In this document: positions 1-7,260 of the stretch, one piece after another
How positions within the stretch are numbered: position 1 is the stretch's first letter
Layout: the number at the start of each line of letters is the position of its first letter
Translations under genes and position numbers: made by a program
Assembly: GCA_946482345.1 (NCBI GenBank)
Contig: CAMLRJ010000171.1
Span: forward strand, 1 to 7,260
Length of the DNA stretch: 7,260 bases
Direction of reading: 5' to 3'
Source of the DNA: an uncultured Cellvibrio sp.
Lineage (GTDB): Bacteria > Pseudomonadota > Gammaproteobacteria > Pseudomonadales > Cellvibrionaceae
Notes under the pieces: generated by a model
Database searches by the model: none
Seen by the model: only the letters and a program-made list of their open reading frames with translations
Told to the model about the DNA's origin: nothing

Positions 1-406
1 TTAATTCACGACGAATAGTTTTGACCGCATTCAACACATAAGGTAAATCTTTTTCAGGATTCACTACTTTCAATGTATTGATATCGTCTTCTGTGCGAAT
101 GGCTTTTTTAAATTTCGGACCTTCGCCGGTTTCGAAATACAAACCCAAACCCATTGCATCAGGAATTGTCAAAATATCGGAAAAGAGAATGGCGGCATCT
201 AATGGATAACGCTCCAAAGGCTGCAAAGTGACTTCACAAGCCAATTCAGGATTAGTGCAAAGCCCCATAAAATCCCCGGCTTTTTCGCGCGTCGCACGAT
301 ACTCGGGCAAATAACGGCCTGCTTGACGCATCATCCACACAGGGGTCACATCAACAGGTTGTTTTAATAAAGCGCGGAGAAAACGGTCGTTTTTTAATGA
401 GGTCAT
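1..406 (-). CDS. hemE: Uroporphyrinogen decarboxylase, N-terminal 135 residues (gene runs off the left edge)
   Basis: HemE removes the four acetate carboxyl groups of uroporphyrinogen III to give coproporphyrinogen III, a cytosolic step of haem synthesis that needs no cofactor. The reading frame starts at the ATG at 406-404 with [20 protein letters not shown], which matches the usual start of gammaproteobacterial HemE, and stays open to the edge. Diagnostic motifs are [13 protein letters not shown] (residues 25-37), with the substrate-binding arginines R27 and R31, and [16 protein letters not shown] (73-88), with the catalytic aspartate D77. The family is usually about 355 residues, so roughly the first 38% is visible. 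No clear Shine-Dalgarno sequence precedes the ATG; the upstream bases are A/T-rich (ataaacataaaaa). It lies 76 bp downstream of gltD on the same strand, so co-transcription is possible, but a REP-like hairpin pair sits between them. Identification is near certain. Confidence 0.96.
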   Translation of the reverse strand, partial: MTSLKNDRFLRALLKQPVDVTPVWMMRQAGRYLPEYRATREKAGDFMGLCTNPELACEVTLQPLERYPLDAAILFSDILTIPDAMGLGLYFETGEGPKFKKAIRTEDDINTLKVVNPEKDLPYVLNAVKTIRREL

Positions 407-418
407 TTTTTATGTTTA

Positions 419-480
419 TGTAGGGCGGGTCATGCCCGCGTTTTTGAAAAGTGCAACGGCGGGTCATGACCCGCCCTACA
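419..480. repeat. REP-like inverted pair (BIME-type) between gltD and hemE
   Basis: Two copies of one palindromic unit face each other. The left unit (419-440) reads tgtagggcgggtcatg followed by cccgcg. The right unit (457-480) is its inverted copy and ends catgacccgccctaca, giving 16 perfectly complementary bases between the outer parts. Each unit is also palindromic internally; the right one contains a perfect 18-bp palindrome (ggcgggtcatgacccgcc, 458-475). Both carry GTAG at the outer edge of the stem, the head tetranucleotide typical of REP elements mobilised by RAYT-type (TnpA-REP) transposases. The layout therefore fits a pair of inverted REPs with a 16-bp spacer. In the gltD-hemE mRNA it would form a long hairpin or two short ones, which could protect the gltD 3' end or reduce read-through into hemE. 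There is no clear U-tract directly after the outer stem, so I do not call it a terminator. Confidence 0.8.
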
Positions 481-482
481 AA

Positions 483-6363
<5,881 letters not shown>

Positions 6364-6455
6364 AGGCTGTTTCTCAACAAAAATCTCTTTCTAGAGGGGA
6401 ATATTCAAGGCAAGGACAAAAAACAAGCGAAACCTGAGCCAAAAACACTCCAGAC

Positions 6456-6483
6456 AAAAAAGCCCCTGAGACTCTGAGGGGCT
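6456..6483 (-). terminator. Intrinsic-terminator-like hairpin in the gltB upstream region
   Basis: On the minus strand AGCCCCT (6483-6477) pairs perfectly with AGGGGCT (6467-6461), and after one mismatch a further three pairs can form inside the nine-base loop region. The stem runs straight into TTTTTT (6461-6456), so the layout is that of a Rho-independent terminator for minus-strand transcription. No T-run follows the hairpin on the plus strand. It lies about 95 bp before the gltB start codon. No minus-strand gene that it could end is visible in the 240 bp upstream, so it may be the terminator of a gene displaced by the IS, or a terminator inside the gltB leader. Confidence 0.75.
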
Positions 6484-6493
6484 GGACAAACGG

Positions 6494-6529
6494 GCGCAGG
6501 ATATTACCCGCTAAGGGGTTGAATGGCAA
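6494..6529 (-). promoter_or_regulatory. Candidate sigma70 promoter upstream of the gltB leader hairpin
   Basis: The minus strand has TTGCCA (6529-6524, five of six matches to the -35 consensus), a spacer of exactly 17 bases (6523-6507), then TAATAT (6506-6501, four of six matches to the -10). The following bases, cctgcgcccg, form a GC-rich discriminator of the kind often found at ppGpp-sensitive promoters. Transcription would start near 6494, about 130 bases before the gltB ATG and only about 10 bases before the hairpin. This is the best promoter-like sequence I find before gltB. A weaker alternative (TTGTTT at 6426-6421, 17 bases, TATTCC at 6403-6398) lies downstream of the hairpin. Neither is proven. 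Confidence 0.45.
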
Positions 6530-6707
6530 GATTGGAGGCATTTCCTAAATAGCTGGCAACCATATTCTGTAGTGGCAATATCAAGATATGACGGGCGTGA
6601 GATTGAGCACAGATCTTATTTATGCACCAAACTCACATCATATACAACATAACCCAAGAACCCTTTTTGACATCGGAACCAAAAAGATCACAAAAATGCT
6701 GTTTGAA
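6530..6707. other. Intergenic stretch with no recognisable gene
   Basis: I translated the minus strand here in all three frames and found only stop-bounded fragments of about 30 codons or fewer, with no resemblance to a known protein. In Pseudomonas the gene upstream of gltB is a damX-like SPOR-domain gene on the same strand; no trace of it is visible here. On the plus strand there is a perfect -35 hexamer TTGACA at 6667-6672, but only poor -10 candidates follow (for example AAAAAT at 6692-6697, 19 bases on), so I do not call a promoter. Confidence 0.5.
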
Positions 6708-6728
6708 GCCTCTATCGTCTAGCGGCCT
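6708..6728 (+). pseudogene. Possible 5' fragment of a tRNA-Glu gene, cut by the IS end
   Basis: The bases gcctctatcgtctagcgg followed by cct line up without gaps with the 5' end of bacterial tRNA-Glu: a seven-base acceptor strand (GCCTCTA), T8, C9, the D-stem GTCT at positions 10-13, A14, G15, then GG and CC in the D-loop. The TCGTCTAGnGGCC core is characteristic of tRNA-Glu. After this the sequence turns into IS-like bases (gttgaaaaa) instead of the expected agGAC, so the rest of the tRNA is absent here. GGCCT could belong to the IS terminus, which leaves about 8-11 bases of independent match, so chance is not excluded. The acceptor begins GC rather than the GT of E. coli tRNA-Glu. Confidence 0.3.
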
Positions 6729-7260
6729 GTTGAAAAACCTACAAAATCAAATGAATAAAAATATTCGATGATTTACAATTTTCATTGCCTATTTTCTGAA
6801 ATTAGACAAATGATTTCCATCTCATAAAAAATTGCTACTTCTATTTAAAAAATTTCCCCAATTTTGGCGTTATTGAGAAAAATACTGCCTAAATTATCAC
6901 TTTTGAATCAAAAACTTCTGCAGCCGCATAATGTTATACCCCGCCGATGTAAATCGGAAAATCCAACTGACCTTCACCCGACTGCGGTGACGTAATTTTC
7001 TCATTAGACCAATATCCTTGAGCCAACCAAAACATTGCTCAATCCGTTTTCGCTTTCGCTGGCTTAACTGATAACCCCATGCACCTGTCGTTCGCAAATC
7101 AATACAACTGCTTTTTACTTTTTGCGCCACATGCGGTGTTATTTTTAATTCCCGACAACCTTCCACAAAGTCACAGGTGTCATAACCTTTATCAGCACCT
7201 ACAGTTCTGCCAGAGCATTCGGATAATCTTGCCAACATACTGATGCCCGCATCCCACTCC
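6723..7260 (-). mobile_element. IS5-type insertion sequence, transposase 3' end (continues past the right edge)
   Basis: This is the end of the element that lies downstream of its transposase gene. The boundary is placed at the sequence cggcctgttgaaaaacc beginning at 6723; GGCCTGTTGAAAAA resembles terminal inverted repeats of several IS families. It directly follows CTAG (6719-6722), a YTAR-type tetranucleotide of the kind duplicated by the IS5 group. The exact first base (6723 to 6725) is uncertain because the opposite terminus is outside the window. From the terminus to the transposase stop codon (6723-6896) are about 174 bp of A/T-rich, apparently non-coding DNA, rather long for a small IS and clearly more A/T-rich than the neighbouring chromosomal genes. 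Confidence 0.7.
6897..7260 (-). CDS. IS5-family DDE transposase, C-terminal 120 residues (5' end beyond the right edge)
   Basis: The frame is open from the right edge to the TGA at 6899-6897; the first Met, at 7238, is internal, since the frame continues upstream of it (EWDAGIS). The protein would cut and join the IS ends as a DDE-type transposase. In the visible part GADKGYD (residues 21-27) carries the second catalytic aspartate, D23. RKRIEQCFGWLK (70-81) fits the R-x3-E-x6-K part of the IS4/IS5 signature, with catalytic E74 and K81; the tyrosine that normally begins that signature is replaced by Q67. The tail MRKLRHRSRVKVSWIFRFTSAGYNIMRL is typical of IS5-family C-termini. Nothing visible is broken, but the first aspartate and N-terminus are out of view, so activity cannot be judged. 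It points toward gltB. Confidence 0.88.
   Translation of the reverse strand, partial: EWDAGISMLARLSECSGRTVGADKGYDTCDFVEGCRELKITPHVAQKVKSSCIDLRTTGAWGYQLSQRKRKRIEQCFGWLKDIGLMRKLRHRSRVKVSWIFRFTSAGYNIMRLQKFLIQK

Noticed and set aside
419..480. The inverted pair as a CRISPR repeat or a classic terminator
   Set aside because: There are only two units, they are inverted rather than direct, no spacer array exists, and no U-tract directly follows the stem on either strand.
6374..6448. A 24-codon GTG-start leader peptide before gltB on the minus strand
   Set aside because: No convincing ribosome binding site and no run of regulatory codons (no glutamate or glutamine cluster); it also lies after the hairpin, where a classical attenuator peptide would not be placed.
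6600..6728. A short minus-strand frame (about 30 codons) reading out of the IS end
   Set aside because: It has no start with a ribosome binding site and no similarity I recognise, and it stops in the intergenic region; probably chance.

Overview
The window looks like chromosomal DNA of a gammaproteobacterium, probably a relative of Pseudomonas or Cellvibrio. This rests on the conserved minus-strand order gltB-gltD-hemE and on the close resemblance of all three proteins to gammaproteobacterial versions. The placement is an inference from memory, not from a database search.

All recognised protein genes lie on the minus strand, so transcription runs from right to left. The right end (about 6723-7260) is one end of an IS5-type insertion sequence carrying the C-terminal part of its transposase. 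A non-coding stretch (6364-6722) follows. It holds an intrinsic-terminator-like hairpin facing gltB, a good sigma70-like promoter just upstream of that hairpin, and, beside the IS end, a short plus-strand match to the 5' end of a tRNA-Glu gene. Next come gltB (1912-6363, large subunit of glutamate synthase) and gltD (483-1898, small subunit), separated by 13 bp. After a 76-bp gap holding a REP-like inverted pair comes hemE (uroporphyrinogen decarboxylase), which runs off the left edge after 135 residues.

GltB and GltD together form NADPH-dependent glutamate synthase (GOGAT). GltD takes electrons from NADPH through FAD and iron-sulfur clusters. GltB releases ammonia from glutamine at its N-terminal cysteine and uses it to make glutamate from 2-oxoglutarate at its FMN site. 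HemE acts downstream of glutamate in tetrapyrrole synthesis, since gammaproteobacteria make 5-aminolevulinate from glutamyl-tRNA(Glu), but the adjacency may be only conserved gene order.

I see no undescribed multi-gene system here. The points most worth checking are non-coding: the hairpin in the gltB leader, the IS junction at a CTAG inside a tRNA-Glu-like sequence, and the REP pair between gltD and hemE.
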